Below, one piece after another: positions 8,745 to 20,422 of a stretch of 64,000 bases of DNA (the first letter of the stretch is position 1; each line of letters opens with the position of its first letter). Both the position numbers and the translations under genes were made by a program. The notes below the pieces were generated by a model. The model was not told where the DNA came from and did not search any database. It worked only from the letters and a program-made list of their open reading frames with translations. Source of the stretch: G963717155 sp963717155 (GTDB lineage Bacteria > Actinomycetota > Thermoleophilia > Gaiellales > JALYLC01); assembly GCA_963717155.1 (NCBI GenBank), contig OY970326.1, forward strand, positions 2,604,001 to 2,668,000, read 5' to 3'.

Positions 8745-10542
8745 CCGGAAGGCGCTGGTGCGCCTTCACCCTGAACGCGTGCGGCAGGTGCAGCACGACG
8801 TGTACGGCACCGCCCTTCGCCGCGGCGAACCGCGCGTGCGCGAGCAGCTTGCGGCCGCGCCGAAGCTCCACCGTCCCGGCGCAGGCGCGCTCGGGGCAGC
8901 GGAACGCGACCGTGGCCGTGTGCCGTAGCAGGCGCACGATCGACGCCTCGCCGAAGCTCACCGAGACCCGGGTGCGATGCGATCCCGTCGTCGTCGCGAG
9001 AGGGGTCTGGGCGGTCAGGCTGGGCATGAGATCGAAGGCGTCAATCCCGACCGCGCTGGTGCGGAATCCATCGTCCGCATGGAACGTGAACGAGTCGTGC
9101 GTCGCGGTCCCCGGCGAGGCGACGTACTGGATCGTGGCGACGCCGTCGACCCCCGTCGCGATGCTCGCGATGCTGCCGTGAGCCGGCGCGCGGTCGATCA
9201 CGAGCTGCAGCGGGTCATGGTTCGGGTCGGCGCACGAGATTCTCAGCACGCCCACCGGCCCGAGCAGCGTCGATGCCGGCGCGGTGCAGGTCGGGGCCTG
9301 CTCCGGCTCACGTCGGAACACGTGCAGCGCCGACTTCCGGTAGTAGTAGACGGCGGTGTCCGTCGCCGCGGAGAGACCTCCCGCGTCATCCTCGCTCAGG
9401 CCGCCGAGCGTCGTCCCGTCGCGGCGGATGGCGGCCTTCCCCCCGGCGGCCGTGTACATGTCGTACCCATCCGGCGAGATCGAGATCGGCCCCAGGGACT
9501 GGCCGGCCCCCGGTCCGCATGGCGTGAGGAACGGCGTGGCCACCCACGTGCAGCCGGCGTCACGCAGGACACCGTCCGCGCCGACCCGCATGCCCCACGC
9601 GCCGAGGCCCGTCCCGTCGGTCATGGCATATGCGAACCGGCCATCGGGCGCGAGCGTGAAGTACTGCACGGGATGGTCGAAGGTCGAGAGACGATCGCAC
9701 AGCGGATCGACGCCCGTGGTGCCGGCGACGCACCCGATCTCGTGCAGGGCGCCGTTCGCCCCACGCGCGAGCGAGACCACGGCGTCGTTGCCGCCGAGGT
9801 ACACGTGCGAGCCGTCGGCCGACTCGCCGATCCCGCGGGGATAGCTGATCGCCGGCGCCGTCTCGCAGCCGTCGGTCGGCACCGAGGCGAGACAGCCGAT
9901 CTCCGAGAGCGTGCCGTCGGGCGCTCGGGCGAAGGTCGAGACGAACGTGGTGTGCCCGTACTCGGAGCCGGCGGCGTCGACGTAGCGCCCATCGGGCGTG
10001 ATCGCGATCGCCACTGCCCCGGGTAGATGCGTGCTGCCCGGCGCCGGACAGTCGGTCGTCGCCCGACGGCCGAGACACTGCAGGTCGCTGAGTGTGCCGG
10101 TCGCCGGATCGCGGCGCATCGCCACCACGCTCAGATCCGAGGGAACCGTCGACTGCACGCTCTCCGCCACGTACGCGAACGCACCGTCGGGACTGATCAC
10201 CATCTGCTCCGTGTATCCCGCGAGCATGCTCAGCGAGTCGCATCCGTCCTCCGCGATCAGCTGCCAGCACCGACCGAGAAAGGCGCCGCCGTCCTCGGTC
10301 GGATAGACGTCCTCGATCATGCCGTTGCGCAGCACGTACACGTCGAGGCCATCGCTCGTCGGCACGATGTCGTTGGCGTAGTCGAACTCCGGCTGGAGGT
10401 TCGTGCAGCCCTGGAAGCTGTCGAAGTCGACGCACGCGGTCTCGGTCAGGTCGCCGGTGGCGCCGAATGCGCTGGAGGCTCCGAGCGCGAGCGCGAACAC
10501 GAGCAGCGCGATGGCGTGCAGACGCCTCCCCCCGAGCGGCAT
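8653..10542 (-). CDS. secreted beta-propeller (lactonase-like repeat) protein with Ig/cadherin-like C-terminus
   Basis: A 629-residue exported protein. The N-terminal signal peptide runs about MPLGGRRLHA to ALGASSAFGA. Repeats such as TLSEIGCLASVPTDGCETAP and ALHEIGCVAGTTG alternate with SPDG/TPDG/APDG turns, as in 6-phosphogluconolactonase-like (YVTN) propellers. A cadherin/Big_9-like segment (DPNHDPLQLVIDRAPAHGSI) and a beta-sandwich tail follow. No catalytic residues are evident; a surface or binding role is inferred. It lies 30 bp downstream of the DUF2252 gene on the same strand. The 3' end overlaps the sigma gene by 92 bp. Confidence 0.82.
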   Translation of the reverse strand: MPLGGRRLHAIALLVFALALGASSAFGATGDLTETACVDFDSFQGCTNLQPEFDYANDIVPTSDGLDVYVLRNGMIEDVYPTEDGGAFLGRCWQLIAEDGCDSLSMLAGYTEQMVISPDGAFAYVAESVQSTVPSDLSVVAMRRDPATGTLSDLQCLGRRATTDCPAPGSTHLPGAVAIAITPDGRYVDAAGSEYGHTTFVSTFARAPDGTLSEIGCLASVPTDGCETAPAISYPRGIGESADGSHVYLGGNDAVVSLARGANGALHEIGCVAGTTGVDPLCDRLSTFDHPVQYFTLAPDGRFAYAMTDGTGLGAWGMRVGADGVLRDAGCTWVATPFLTPCGPGAGQSLGPISISPDGYDMYTAAGGKAAIRRDGTTLGGLSEDDAGGLSAATDTAVYYYRKSALHVFRREPEQAPTCTAPASTLLGPVGVLRISCADPNHDPLQLVIDRAPAHGSIASIATGVDGVATIQYVASPGTATHDSFTFHADDGFRTSAVGIDAFDLMPSLTAQTPLATTTGSHRTRVSVSFGEASIVRLLRHTATVAFRCPERACAGTVELRRGRKLLAHARFAAAKGGAVHVVLHLPHAFRVKAHQRLPVTLRVRASAPGHDPATFQRILYLATGPAAR

Positions 10543-10572
10543 GAGCGCGATGGTACCTGTCGCCGAGCCGGG

Positions 10573-11952
10573 CTAGGTGGACTCGTCCGCGGCGATCCGC
10601 CCATCGTCCACCGCCTGCCGCAACGCGGCATGGTCGCGCTCGTTCTGGTCGGCGTAGGTGGCCGCGAAGTCGGCGAGCGCCTGGTCGAACGCATCGCCTC
10701 GTCCCAGGTACGCCGCGATCGCGATGCGGTCGCCCGACCGCGCGTGGGCACGGGCGAGCGTCCAGCCGCAGGCCCGGGCGTACTGGACCAGGCCCGTGGG
10801 ACGCACGAGCCTCACGTCGATCGATGCCTTCCAGTCCCACAGCTGCCGCACGTAGTAGTCGCGAGCGGCCGTCCCGTCGATCGCGGCGTCGACGTCGAGC
10901 CAGCCCAGGAAGATATCGCTCGTCGCCTGCATCAGTCGCTGCCCCTCGACGACGCGCTGGCCGTGGTTCGGCCATGGCGCGGCCCCTTCGGGACCCTCGA
11001 GCACCGACTCCTCGGCCTCCTTGATCTGGAGGAACAGCGGATCGTTCGCGTCTCGCCCGAGCAGGAGCACGATCCAGCAGCGCGTGCCGACGCTGCCGAT
11101 GCCCACGACCTTGCGGGCGAGATCGACGTAGCGGTATCCCTGCAACAGCTCGCGGCGATCGCTGAGCAGAGACTGCCGGTACTTCGCAATGGCGGTTTCG
11201 ATCGCCGACTCGACGACGCTGGTTGCAGTCCCTTGTGCCACGAGTTCGGCGATCGGCTCGACGAGCGGCGGCTCCGAGATGATGCGCGGCTCGCCGTCGA
11301 CGACCCGCGTGAGCTTCCCGAGTGCCCGCATGCTGTCGTTCGCGAGCGCCTTCTTCCGCCCTCGCTCTAGCTGCTTGCGCTCGGTCACCGTCCTGATCTC
11401 CGCGACGAGCGTCTCGGCGTCCAGCCGCGCGTACCAGAGGTCGAGGTTGCGCATCGATGCGAATCGACCCATCGCCGTGCGGTACATCGCCATCGCGGCG
11501 AGCACCGTCGCACGGCGGTCCGCCGCACTGAAATCGCGGTCCCGGGCCGCCACGTCGATGCTCGCGGCGAGACGTTTGACGTCCCACTCGAACGGGCCCC
11601 GGAGGGTCTCGTCGAAGTCGTTCACGTCGAAGACCAGCGACCGCTCGGGCGATGCGAAGAAGCCGAAGTTCAGGAGATGCGCGTCCCCGCAGAGCTGTGC
11701 GTCGAGGCCGGATACGGGCGTCGTCGCGAGATCGTCGGCCATCACCGCCGCCGCGCCGCGGAAGAACGTGAAGGGTGACGCGAGCATGCGGCCGTAGCGG
11801 ATCGGGACGAGCTCGGCGATGCGCGTCGATGCCTGTCGCTCGAGGATCCCGAGGGCATCGCGCTCGGGCGAGAGCGCGAGCCGCGCGTGACTCCGCCGCG
11901 GCGCCGCCGCACGGCGCGCGCGACCGTCCGCGGCTCGCTCGATCTCAGACAT
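10573..11952 (-). CDS. DUF2252 family protein
   Basis: A 459-residue protein of the DUF2252 family, whose fold is kinase/aminoglycoside-phosphotransferase-like; function is unproven. Visible features are a CGDAHLLNFGFF segment (GDxHxxNFG, phosphotransferase-like catalytic loop), FDVNDFDETLRGPFEWD just after it, and a C-terminal DRIAIAAYLGRGDAFDQAL stretch. I start at ATG 11952 (MSEIERAADG); the frame is open to 12072 but that extension is Arg/Ser-rich and unlike the family. Likely cotranscribed with the propeller gene 30 bp downstream. Confidence 0.88.
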   Translation of the reverse strand: MSEIERAADGRARRAAAPRRSHARLALSPERDALGILERQASTRIAELVPIRYGRMLASPFTFFRGAAAVMADDLATTPVSGLDAQLCGDAHLLNFGFFASPERSLVFDVNDFDETLRGPFEWDVKRLAASIDVAARDRDFSAADRRATVLAAMAMYRTAMGRFASMRNLDLWYARLDAETLVAEIRTVTERKQLERGRKKALANDSMRALGKLTRVVDGEPRIISEPPLVEPIAELVAQGTATSVVESAIETAIAKYRQSLLSDRRELLQGYRYVDLARKVVGIGSVGTRCWIVLLLGRDANDPLFLQIKEAEESVLEGPEGAAPWPNHGQRVVEGQRLMQATSDIFLGWLDVDAAIDGTAARDYYVRQLWDWKASIDVRLVRPTGLVQYARACGWTLARAHARSGDRIAIAAYLGRGDAFDQALADFAATYADQNERDHAALRQAVDDGRIAADEST

Positions 11953-12177
11953 CGGTCCCGACAGCCTACGGCCGCCCGTTCGTTCGTGCGAGACGATCGG
12001 CCGCGTGCGCGACCACGCGCTTCGGATGGTCTTCGCGCTCGGCGACTCCCGGGCGTCCGCGTGCGCAAGCACGAACGGCCGTTTCGCAGGTTCTAGCCAC
12101 CCTCGGAGCCTCGTATGCTGCGGCGGTGCTCGTAGTCGTCACCTGGCGACTTCTGTTGTTCAACCAGGGGAAATGCG

Positions 12178-13461
<1,284 letters not shown>

Positions 13462-13462
13462 G

Positions 13463-13783
13463 CTAGCCAGGGAGCGGAAGGCAGCGCTCGGCTGCGAGCG
13501 ACGCGCGGCACCACTCGAGCAGCTCCTCGATCTCGATCCCCTCGTACGACGGCGCGTAGGGCGTCAGCCGCCGCAGCGCCTTCTCGAGCTGCCGCGTGCG
13601 CCCGACCGCATTGCCCCGCGAGTCCTGGTACGTCGCCACCGCGACGTGCACGAGACCCTGGTAGAGGTCGCGTTCCTCGTCCGCCGCCGACCGCCAGGCC
13701 ACCTCGAGCACCTCGTGCGCGTCGAATCCCCGCCCGTCGCGCACGAGCTCGAGCGCATCGGCGATCAGAGCCGTGTCGGCCAT
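13463..13783 (-). CDS. DUF309 family protein
   Basis: A 106-residue all-helical protein. FDAHEVLEVAWR followed by RDLYQGLVHVAVA matches the DUF309 pattern (H..LE..W..., E+D/LYQGL), whose function is unknown though a metal-binding role has been suggested. ATG 13783 (MADTALIADALELV) is chosen over an upstream frame extension that lacks similarity. Divergent from the Dabb gene with a 32-bp gap. Confidence 0.85.
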   Translation of the reverse strand: MADTALIADALELVRDGRGFDAHEVLEVAWRSAADEERDLYQGLVHVAVATYQDSRGNAVGRTRQLEKALRRLTPYAPSYEGIEIEELLEWCRASLAAERCLPLPG

Positions 13784-13815
13784 GGCGCCCGAGGATAGAT
13801 CGCTAGGCTCCGCGC

Positions 13816-14127
13816 ATGCCTCTTCTCGCACCCGGCCGTATCCGGCACACCGTCGTCTTCACGCCCAGGCACGAAGAGGGATCGCCCGCCGAGGCCGACT
13901 TCCTCGCCGCAGCCGCGCGCCTGCAGTCGATCGCCGGCGTCGAGCAGTTCGAGATCCTGCGCGAGACGAGCCCGAAGAACCGCTACCGCTACGGGATCTC
14001 GATGGAGTTCGCCGACCCGGCCGCGTACCAGGCCTACAACGAGCACCCGGACCACGTGCGCTTCGTCGAGGATCGCTGGCTCGTCGAGGTCGGCGACTTC
14101 CTCGAGATCGACTACATGACTACTTGA
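13816..14127 (+). CDS. Dabb (stress-responsive A/B barrel) domain protein
   Basis: A 103-residue single-domain ferredoxin-like protein. IRHTVVFTPRHEEGSPAEAD at the start, RYGISMEFADPAAYQAYNEH in the middle and HPDHVRFVEDRWL at the end match the dimeric alpha-beta barrel (Dabb) family. The role is unknown. Its last 8 bases overlap the 3' end of the converging ABC permease gene. Confidence 0.85.
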   Translation: MPLLAPGRIRHTVVFTPRHEEGSPAEADFLAAAARLQSIAGVEQFEILRETSPKNRYRYGISMEFADPAAYQAYNEHPDHVRFVEDRWLVEVGDFLEIDYMTT

Positions 14128-15010
14128 CGGAGCCCGCGAGCAGCCCCTCCACGAAGTAGCGCTGGAACGCGAAGAACACGGCAAGCGGGATCACGAGCGA
14201 GACGAACGACGCCGGCGCGATGATGTCGATGTTCGAGCCGAACTGGCGCAGGTTCGAGAAGATCGCCACGGTGATCGGTTGCGTGTTCCTCGCCATCGTC
14301 AGCGCGACGATCAGGTCGTTCCACGTCCAGAGGAACTGGAAGATCGCGAGCGACGCGATCGCCGGCAGTCCGAGCGGCAGGATCAGGCGCACGAAGATCC
14401 GGAACTCCGAGGCTCCGTCGATGCGCGCCGATTCGAGGATGTCCTTGGGTATGCCGATGAAGAAGTTCCGCAACAGGAAGATCGCGAACGGCAGACCGAA
14501 GGCGGTGTGGAACAGGATCAGCCCGAGCACCGTGTCGTACAGCGAGACCTTGTTGTAGATCGTGAACAGCGGGATCAGCGCCATCTGGATCGGCACGACG
14601 AGCAGCCCGATGACGCCGATGAAGATCCAGTCACGACCCGGGAAGTCGAGCCACGCGAACGCGTAGCCCGCCATCGCACCGATGATGATGGGCAGGACCG
14701 TTCCGCCGATCGTGATCTCGGCGGTGATCCGCAGCGAGCTCGGGATGCTCGTGTTGTGGAACAGGTTCGAGTAGTTCGCCCAGGTCGCGATGTGCGGATG
14801 GGAGATGACCTTCCACCACCCGATCTGGCTGTAGGCCTCCGCAGACATCAGGGACGTGATCGCGAGGCCGATCGTCGGGATCAGCCACAACACCGCGATG
14901 AAGAGCAGCACGATGTTGATCGGCGCCTTGCCGAGGAAACGCAGGATGCGCTTGGCAACGGTCTGGTCAGGACGAGGCGGGGTGACGACCTCATCTGCGA
15001 CGACGGCCAT
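14120..15010 (-). CDS. carbohydrate ABC transporter permease (MalG-like, CUT1)
   Basis: A 296-residue integral membrane permease with about six TM helices, starting near residue 30 after a cytoplasmic N-terminus. The EAA loop that docks the ATPase is ESARIDGASEFRIFVRLILP. Start ATG 15010 overlaps the upstream permease stop by one base (TGATG), so translation is coupled. Last gene of a four-gene sugar import operon whose order is ATPase, binding protein, permease, permease. Confidence 0.93.
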   Translation of the reverse strand: MAVVADEVVTPPRPDQTVAKRILRFLGKAPINIVLLFIAVLWLIPTIGLAITSLMSAEAYSQIGWWKVISHPHIATWANYSNLFHNTSIPSSLRITAEITIGGTVLPIIIGAMAGYAFAWLDFPGRDWIFIGVIGLLVVPIQMALIPLFTIYNKVSLYDTVLGLILFHTAFGLPFAIFLLRNFFIGIPKDILESARIDGASEFRIFVRLILPLGLPAIASLAIFQFLWTWNDLIVALTMARNTQPITVAIFSNLRQFGSNIDIIAPASFVSLVIPLAVFFAFQRYFVEGLLAGSVK

Positions 15011-16356
15011 CAGACCTCCCGGCGGAAACGGCGGACGTTGAGGGCGAGCACGGGAATCACGAGCAGGAAGAGCAGCACGGCGATCGCCGAGCCGAGCCCG
15101 AAGTCGTTGACGCCACCGAACGACGTACGCCACTGGGCGAGCGCGATCACCGAGGCGCTCTCCTGGCTGGATCCAGGCGCAACGGACAGCACGATGTCGA
15201 AGACCTTCAGGACGTTGATCAGCATCGTGATGAACACGACGCTCAGGACCGGCGCGAGCATCGGCACCGTGACGCGGCGGAACACCTGCCACTCGGTCGC
15301 GCCGTCCGTGCGCGATGCCTCGAGCACCTCCCGCGAGATCGAGGCAAGGCCCGCGCCGATCACGACCATGGAGAAGCCGGCCCACACCCAGATGTACGCG
15401 ATCATGATCGAAGGCGTGATCAGGTCTTGCCCGAGCCAGCTGATGCCCTCGAACGGCTTGCGGAACGTATCCGCGCCGATCGACGCCTTGTAGGTTCCCG
15501 GGGAGAGCCCCGTGAACGCGAACGTGCCGTTCGCGGCCGACGTGGTCGACCCGACCGTGGAGCCGGATGTCGACTTCAGCTCGACCGTGACGCCCGGCAG
15601 CCCGAGCTCCTGCTTCTCGACCTTGCCCTGCACGCCACCGCCGGGCTTGAAGTCGCGCCAGACCGTGCCGGTGATCGCGCCCGGCTTCTTCGCGGGAACG
15701 ACTGCCTGCCTGGCGCCCCTCGGGATCTGCGTCGGAGGGATGCCCGTCAACGCCAGCAACGCCGTCTCGCCCGGTCGAAGGGGCGACTTCAGGACGATGC
15801 CCGTCGATGCGGTCCCCGTGACGTTGGGGCCCGAGGGGAGCGCGTCCGACAGTGCCCCCGGCGGCCAGATCGCGTCGTGCACGGCGCCGATCGCCGCGTT
15901 GACCGCGCCCTGCGACGGATCCTGCTGGTACATGACATGCCAGATCACGCCTGCCGCGAACAGCGACACGGCCATCGGCATGAACACGGCCGTCTTGAAC
16001 GCAACCGACCAGGCGATGCGCTCGGTGAGCACCGCGAACACGAGTCCGATCGCGGTCACGGTGGCGGGCACCACGGCAACCCAGATCGCGTTGTTCTCGA
16101 TCGCCTTGCGGATCGACGGCGTCGTGAACAGCGCGTGGTAGTTGTCGAACCAGATGAAGTGATCGCCGGAGCGATCGAAGAAGCTCCGCTCGATCGTGGC
16201 GAGGACGGGGTAGACGATCCAGATGGCCAGGATCACGAGCGCGGGACCGAGGAACGCCGCCACGACGAGATACCGGCCCAACCGGCCCTGGTCGTCAGGG
16301 CCCAGCGCAGCCCCCGGCGGAACCGGGGGCTGCGGGGATACGTCTACTGCACTCAA
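15010..16356 (-). CDS. carbohydrate ABC transporter permease (MalF-like) with extracellular Ig-like insert
   Basis: A 448-residue permease, about 150 residues longer than usual. TM1 lies at ~30-50 and TMs 2-3 near 88-142. Residues ~146-300 then form an extracytoplasmic insert whose second half (ITGTVWRDF, LPGVTVELKS, NGTFAFTGLSPGTYKASI) is a carboxypeptidase-regulatory/SdrD-B-like beta-sandwich. The remaining TMs and the EAA loop (EASRTDGATEWQVF, from 346) follow. The start is TTG 16356, directly abutting the binding-protein TAG with no gap. The insert may touch the binding protein or the cell wall; that is inference. Confidence 0.9.
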   Translation of the reverse strand: MSAVDVSPQPPVPPGAALGPDDQGRLGRYLVVAAFLGPALVILAIWIVYPVLATIERSFFDRSGDHFIWFDNYHALFTTPSIRKAIENNAIWVAVVPATVTAIGLVFAVLTERIAWSVAFKTAVFMPMAVSLFAAGVIWHVMYQQDPSQGAVNAAIGAVHDAIWPPGALSDALPSGPNVTGTASTGIVLKSPLRPGETALLALTGIPPTQIPRGARQAVVPAKKPGAITGTVWRDFKPGGGVQGKVEKQELGLPGVTVELKSTSGSTVGSTTSAANGTFAFTGLSPGTYKASIGADTFRKPFEGISWLGQDLITPSIMIAYIWVWAGFSMVVIGAGLASISREVLEASRTDGATEWQVFRRVTVPMLAPVLSVVFITMLINVLKVFDIVLSVAPGSSQESASVIALAQWRTSFGGVNDFGLGSAIAVLLFLLVIPVLALNVRRFRREV

Positions 16357-17646
16357 CTACTTGTAGGCGGCTGCGGCGGCCTTCTCGAGCGCGGACGCCG
16401 TGCCCTGGACGTTCTTGGGGTTCTTGAGGAAATCAGCGAGGATCTTCCACTCTCCCGAGCCGGCCGTGCCACCGAACGCGCCGGGCGACAGGTCGGAGAG
16501 ATCGAAGCGGAAGATCTTCGCGTTCGCGAGCGCCAGGGCGGTCGCGCGGTTCAGCGGGTCGGTATACGCGGAGCCCTTGACGCCCTTGTTCGGCGACGAG
16601 AATCCGCCCGCCTTCGCCCAGATCGTGGCCGCAGCGGGCGTCGCGAGGTACGAGATCAGGGCACGAGCCGCCGGGCTGTCCTTGAACATCACGACGGTGT
16701 CGCCACCGCCGACCACCGACGGGGGCGAGCCGGCGACGGATGGGAACGGGAACTGGTTGAAGCCCGTGATCGGCTTCAGCTTCGTCGTCGCCACGCCCGG
16801 GACGAAGTCGCCCTCCATCGTCATCGCCGCCTTGGGCGGGTTCACGAAGACGTCATTCACCGATGTCGGGAAGTCGGTCGTCAGGGCACCGGACGTCCCA
16901 CCGTACATGTCGTCCGACGCGAAGACCTGCGCCATCGTCTTCAGCGATGCGATCACCGAGGGATTGGTCCACTTGATCTTGTGCGCGGCGAGCAGGTCGT
17001 ACTTGATCGGGCCAGCCTGGCGGAGATAGATGTTCTCCTGGATGTCGGTCAACGGCCAGCCGTCGCCACCGGCGATCGCGAACGGCGGCACGCCCGACGC
17101 CTTCAGCGTGTTGGCGTCCTTGAGCAGCGCCGTCCACGTCTTGGGCGGTGTGATGCCCGCGTTCTTGAACGCGCTGACGTTGTACCAGATGGTCGACTTG
17201 TTGGCTCCCTTGAAGACCATCCCGTACAGCTTCTTGTTGACGGTGCCAAGCGTGATCCACGAAGGTGCGTAGTACCTCGCGATCGTGGCCCTCGCGAAAC
17301 CGATCGGCTTGAGGGCGCCGCGCGAGGCGAAGTCCTTGACCACCCCGGGCTGCGAGATCGCCGCGAGATCCGGCGGATTGCCACCCTGGACGGCCGTCGA
17401 CAGCACGGTCGGCGTGTTGTCACCGGCCGACGTGTACTTGACATGGACGCCCGGATTGAGCTTCTCGAACGCCGAGAGGACCATGTTGAAGTTCTTCGCC
17501 TCGGCGCCCGACCAGACACCGACCATCGAGATGTTGCCGCTCACCGCATAGTGCTTGGACGGTGCCGAACTGGCCGTTCCGGCCACCGCGGCGGTAACGG
17601 CAACGCCTGCCGCCGCGACTGTCAGGATGAGTGCACTTCGACGCAT
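16357..17646 (-). CDS. extracellular sugar-binding protein (CUT1 ABC transporter)
   Basis: A 429-residue solute-binding protein. The signal peptide is MRRSALILTVAAAGVAVTAA with an Ala-rich cleavage region and no lipobox Cys, so anchoring is not by the usual lipoprotein route. Family 1 features include LSAFEKLNPGVHVKY, YGMVFKGANKSTIWYN and the C-terminal IWAKAGGFSSPNKG. The sugar is not predictable. It is the second gene of the operon, 18 bp after the ATPase, and its stop codon touches the next start. Confidence 0.93.
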   Translation of the reverse strand: MRRSALILTVAAAGVAVTAAVAGTASSAPSKHYAVSGNISMVGVWSGAEAKNFNMVLSAFEKLNPGVHVKYTSAGDNTPTVLSTAVQGGNPPDLAAISQPGVVKDFASRGALKPIGFARATIARYYAPSWITLGTVNKKLYGMVFKGANKSTIWYNVSAFKNAGITPPKTWTALLKDANTLKASGVPPFAIAGGDGWPLTDIQENIYLRQAGPIKYDLLAAHKIKWTNPSVIASLKTMAQVFASDDMYGGTSGALTTDFPTSVNDVFVNPPKAAMTMEGDFVPGVATTKLKPITGFNQFPFPSVAGSPPSVVGGGDTVVMFKDSPAARALISYLATPAAATIWAKAGGFSSPNKGVKGSAYTDPLNRATALALANAKIFRFDLSDLSPGAFGGTAGSGEWKILADFLKNPKNVQGTASALEKAAAAAYK

Positions 17647-17664
17647 CGGACTCCTTTCGTACTG

Positions 17665-18870
<1,206 letters not shown>

Positions 18871-18969
18871 TAGAGCTCTCTCCCATACACGCCAGCAACT
18901 TGCACGGGGCCTCCTCGGGCTCTTCGCGGCGCACCCCCATCGGTCCCCGCGGAGCACGCATGTACCCTA

Positions 18970-18995
18970 TTTCTACGGAAGCTCAAACGTAGAAA
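18970..18995 (-). promoter_or_regulatory. inverted repeat upstream of the sugar ABC operon
   Basis: TTTCTACG at 18970-18977 and CGTAGAAA at 18988-18995 form a perfect 8-bp palindrome with a 10-nt loop. A second overlapping pair, GAAGCT and AGCTTC, spans about 18979-19000. It sits 100-125 bp before the ATPase start. This looks like a repressor operator for the sugar operon; no LacI/ROK regulator is encoded beside it. Confidence 0.45.
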
Positions 18996-19009
18996 GCTTC
19001 ACGTGGCAC

Positions 19010-19861
19010 TTACGGCAGATATCCGGAGGATATTTCTGCGGCCTCACCGCTCTCCGGTGGCAATCTGCCTGCGAGTGCGTTCACGTACCGATCCGCCGAC
19101 CGCAGCGCCTTCGCTTTCGCGTCGGGCGACACGACGGTATCCCACCACGCGCCGTAGATCCGGTCGAACGCGAGCGTCTCGAGCACACCGCGAATGCGCG
19201 TCACCTCGCTCGCCGGCAACGGGATGAGGTTCGGATAGCTGTACAGGAAGCTCACCCAGTCGCGGTCGGCGACCACCTGCACGATGTCGCCGGAGAGCAG
19301 GACGCCGCGGCCCCCGGCGCCGCGGCGCCACAGGCAGACCGTGCCGCCGGCGAAGTGGCCGCCGAGCCGGATCAGCTCCAGGTCGTCGTCGACCGGGTAG
19401 CGCTCGCCGGACCACAGCTCGATGCGATCGCTCGGCCGCATGATGTGCGCGCGATCGGCCTCGTGCAGCAGGACACGCGCGTCGAAGCGCTCGGCCCACT
19501 CGACCATCGACCCGTAGTAGTGCGGGTGGGAGATCGCGATCGTGTGGACGCCGCCGGCTGCCTCGACCGCGCGGGCGGCGTCATCGTCGACGAGCGGGAT
19601 GCAGTCCCACAGGAGGCCGCCGACGAGCAGCGCGCGCTGCCCGATCGCGAAGCGCGGCTCCATGCCGATGCCGACGAGACCCGGCTCCGCCTCCGCGACG
19701 CGCGTCCGGTGGGTGCCGCGGAGCAACTCGGGCGTCGTCCAGGTCTGGCCGCCGTGGCCGACGTACTGGCGCTCGTCCAGGCAGATCGGACAGCCGGCCG
19801 GCGGGGTCTCGCTGTCCCGGAACTGCGTGCCGCACGTCTCGCAGATGAACGCGGTCACCAC
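19010..19861 (-). CDS. MBL-fold hydrolase with N-terminal rubredoxin-like zinc ribbon
   Basis: A 283-residue protein. The N-terminus has CETCGTQF and, 16 residues on, CPICLDERQ: a four-Cys ribbon that probably binds Zn or Fe. An MBL domain follows with HPHYYGSMVEWAERF (metal His/Asp region), RLGGHFAGGTVCLW, LLSGDIVQVVADR and an unusual C-terminal GAWWD where many relatives have a metal His. The substrate is unknown. Two tandem GTG codons (19861, 19858) are possible starts. Its stop-proximal end faces the sugar operon promoter region. Confidence 0.82.
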   Translation of the reverse strand: MVTAFICETCGTQFRDSETPPAGCPICLDERQYVGHGGQTWTTPELLRGTHRTRVAEAEPGLVGIGMEPRFAIGQRALLVGGLLWDCIPLVDDDAARAVEAAGGVHTIAISHPHYYGSMVEWAERFDARVLLHEADRAHIMRPSDRIELWSGERYPVDDDLELIRLGGHFAGGTVCLWRRGAGGRGVLLSGDIVQVVADRDWVSFLYSYPNLIPLPASEVTRIRGVLETLAFDRIYGAWWDTVVSPDAKAKALRSADRYVNALAGRLPPESGEAAEISSGYLP

Positions 19862-19871
19862 ACGAGCCTAG

Positions 19872-20384
19872 CTACTCGTCGAACGGCAGCGCGCGACGCG
19901 AGACCGGTGTCGACTGGATGATCGACGTGGTCGTCTGCCCGTACATCACGAAGCGGTCGAGCACGGGCTCGAGGTCGTCGATCGAGCGCAGGTGCAGCTT
20001 CATCAGGAAGCAGTCGTCGCCCGTGATGCGGTAGCACTCGACGACCTCGGGGGTGGCTCGCGCCAGCTCGGGAATCCGGTGCAGCTGGCGGGGCGTCGGC
20101 CGGACACGCACGATTGCCGCGATCGCGTAGCCGAGCGCGCGCGGTTCGATCTCGGCGCGGTAGCCCGCGATCACCCCGGTGCGCTCGAGCCGCCGCACGC
20201 GATCGGCGACCGCGGGCGGCGAGAGCGAGACCCGGCGCGCGAGCTCGGCCGTGCTCAGCCGGGCATCGGCATCCAGCTCTGCGAGCAGTCGACGGTCGAT
20301 CGGGTCAAGCTCCGCGGCTTCATAGGTGATGCCGGCTTGCAGCCTTCGTTCCTGAGCCATCTCGTCCGCGATTCCGTCGATCAT
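19872..20384 (-). CDS. Lrp/AsnC family transcriptional regulator
   Basis: A 170-residue regulator with an N-terminal winged HTH (LDPIDRRLLAELDADARLST, then SLSPPAVADRVRRLERTGVI) and a C-terminal RAM ligand-binding domain (PEVVECYRITGDDCFLMKLH). The ligand is probably an amino acid. ATG 20384 is used; an internal ATG (MAQERR) is a possible alternative. It is divergent from the DMT transporter gene (39-bp gap), a common arrangement for Lrp-controlled amino-acid exporters. Confidence 0.9.
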   Translation of the reverse strand: MIDGIADEMAQERRLQAGITYEAAELDPIDRRLLAELDADARLSTAELARRVSLSPPAVADRVRRLERTGVIAGYRAEIEPRALGYAIAAIVRVRPTPRQLHRIPELARATPEVVECYRITGDDCFLMKLHLRSIDDLEPVLDRFVMYGQTTTSIIQSTPVSRRALPFDE

Positions 20385-20422
20385 CCATATTCAGATCGTA
20401 GCGCTCCGGTGATCATGGAGTC

